NCBI GenBank assembly: GCA_947646735.1
Contig: CANTFK010000961.1
Span: 310,001-374,000, forward strand
Length of the DNA stretch: 64,000 nt
Origin: Peronospora farinosa
Taxonomy: Eukaryota; Oomycota; Peronosporomycetes; Peronosporales; Peronosporaceae
Reading direction: 5' to 3'
Shown: positions 63,499 through 64,000 of the stretch, piece after piece
Position numbering within the stretch: position 1 is the first letter of the stretch
How the letters are laid out: each line of letters opens with the position of its first letter
The notes under the pieces: generated by a model
What the model saw: only the letters and a program-made list of their open reading frames with translations
The model's database searches: none
What the model was told of the DNA's origin: nothing
Translations under genes and position numbers: made by a program

Positions 63499-63934
63499 TG
63501 TGGTGGAGTGGATTCTCAAACAACGTAGTAGATCCACAAACACACACAGCGCCGGACTGCCGACTTACGGAGGGGGTACCACGATACCGTGTCGTGTTAG
63601 CCTTGGGTCTCACCTTGTGTACCCGTCGGCTTGGCTGGTCTTGCTCCTCGGTTGACGCAGAAGACTTAAAGACTTGGTCTTTGTATAAGACTTGGACTTG
63701 GTGGTCCCCGAGTGAATATCCTTCACTTGGGACCGGGTTTCTTGGGCTCAATCGACTTAGTCGAGAGCGATCACCTGGTACTATGTACCCCTTTGGTGGC
63801 TGACTGTTCTTGGTCCTTGGACCCCTTTGTGTTCTTCCCCGTAGGGAAACCGCTTCCTGTAACGGGTCGTAGAGTCTTGACACTTACTTGACACCTCAGG
63901 CCAACTATCCTGAGGTTCAACTTGCGTTCTCGCG
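63499..63934 (-). repeat. Inverted LTR fragment of the young Ty3 family
   Basis: Reverse complement of the 3' third of the LTR, starting TGTGGTGGAGTGG (the LTR CACCACA end). It matches the LTR almost exactly until about 63934 and then diverges. It interrupts the Copia pol near its KDMLA end. Whether it belongs to a full element beyond the window or is truncated cannot be told. Confidence 0.85.
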
Positions 63935-64000
63935 TAATAATACGACAGTGTTCCCGCCTTTCGGGAACCACACAATTTTAGGTTGATTTATCATTGGTCC
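63935..64000. other. Window end, unrelated to the LTR
   Basis: 66 bp after the LTR match ends; contains GTTCCCGCCTTTCGGGAAC, a small inverted repeat. Nothing else is seen. Confidence 0.3.

Noticed and set aside
1..64000. tRNA, rRNA or secreted RXLR effector genes
   Set aside because: I saw no cloverleaf, rRNA block or signal peptide followed by an RXLR motif that I could support.
63499..64000. Complete second copy of the young Ty3 element
   Set aside because: The LTR match ends at about 63934, within the window, so only a fragment is supported.

Overview
The window is nuclear DNA of an oomycete, most likely a downy mildew or a Phytophthora relative. I infer this from intron-poor eukaryotic genes with short GT-AG introns of about 50-95 bp, oomycete-style START plus FYVE-like proteins and P450s, and Ty3 and Copia elements of oomycete type next to a compact gene island. 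No species can be named from sequence reading alone.

Region 1 (about 0.7-36.4 kb) is a dense gene island. In order it holds: DNA primase large subunit (four exons), a guanylate-binding-protein GTPase with a coiled-coil tail, a PARL-like rhomboid protease, proteasome subunit alpha-2, a DHHC palmitoyltransferase whose catalytic cysteine appears to lie on a 5-nt microexon, and a CaMK-type kinase. Next come three START/FYVE-like paralogs interleaved with a divergent pair of P450s, an LRR protein, a large single-pass coiled-coil protein, a small CLASP/TOG protein, a full-length ABCB transporter, a plant-type phosphoethanolamine N-methyltransferase, and RAD51. Exon structures were worked out from homology, reading phase and splice signals. 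No operon-like logic is expected; the START/P450 group is a local paralog cluster that may share lipid substrates.

Region 2 (about 36.6-64 kb) is a nest of transposable elements. A decayed Ty3 relic carries gag and protease pieces on the plus strand around a minus-strand pol. A young Ty3/chromodomain element (39874-52950, LTRs of 1262 and 1366 bp, 4-bp target duplication ACGT) has inserted into the RT of that minus-strand pol. The young element has gag, protease, RT, a degenerate RNase H followed by a second intact-looking RNase H, integrase and chromodomain. It also has a long antisense ORF between pol and the 3' LTR. To its right come a hairpin-rich relic, a Helitron (RepHel, minus strand) split by a 580-bp solo LTR with a 5-bp target duplication, a broken Copia pol (plus strand), and an inverted LTR fragment of the young family that cuts off the Copia 3' end.

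The observations most worth following are the 5-nt microexon in the palmitoyltransferase, the antisense ORF plus dual RNase H in the young retroelement, its candidate -1 frameshift signal at the gag/pol junction, and the unusual density of perfect short hairpins in the older Ty3 relic and the solo LTR.
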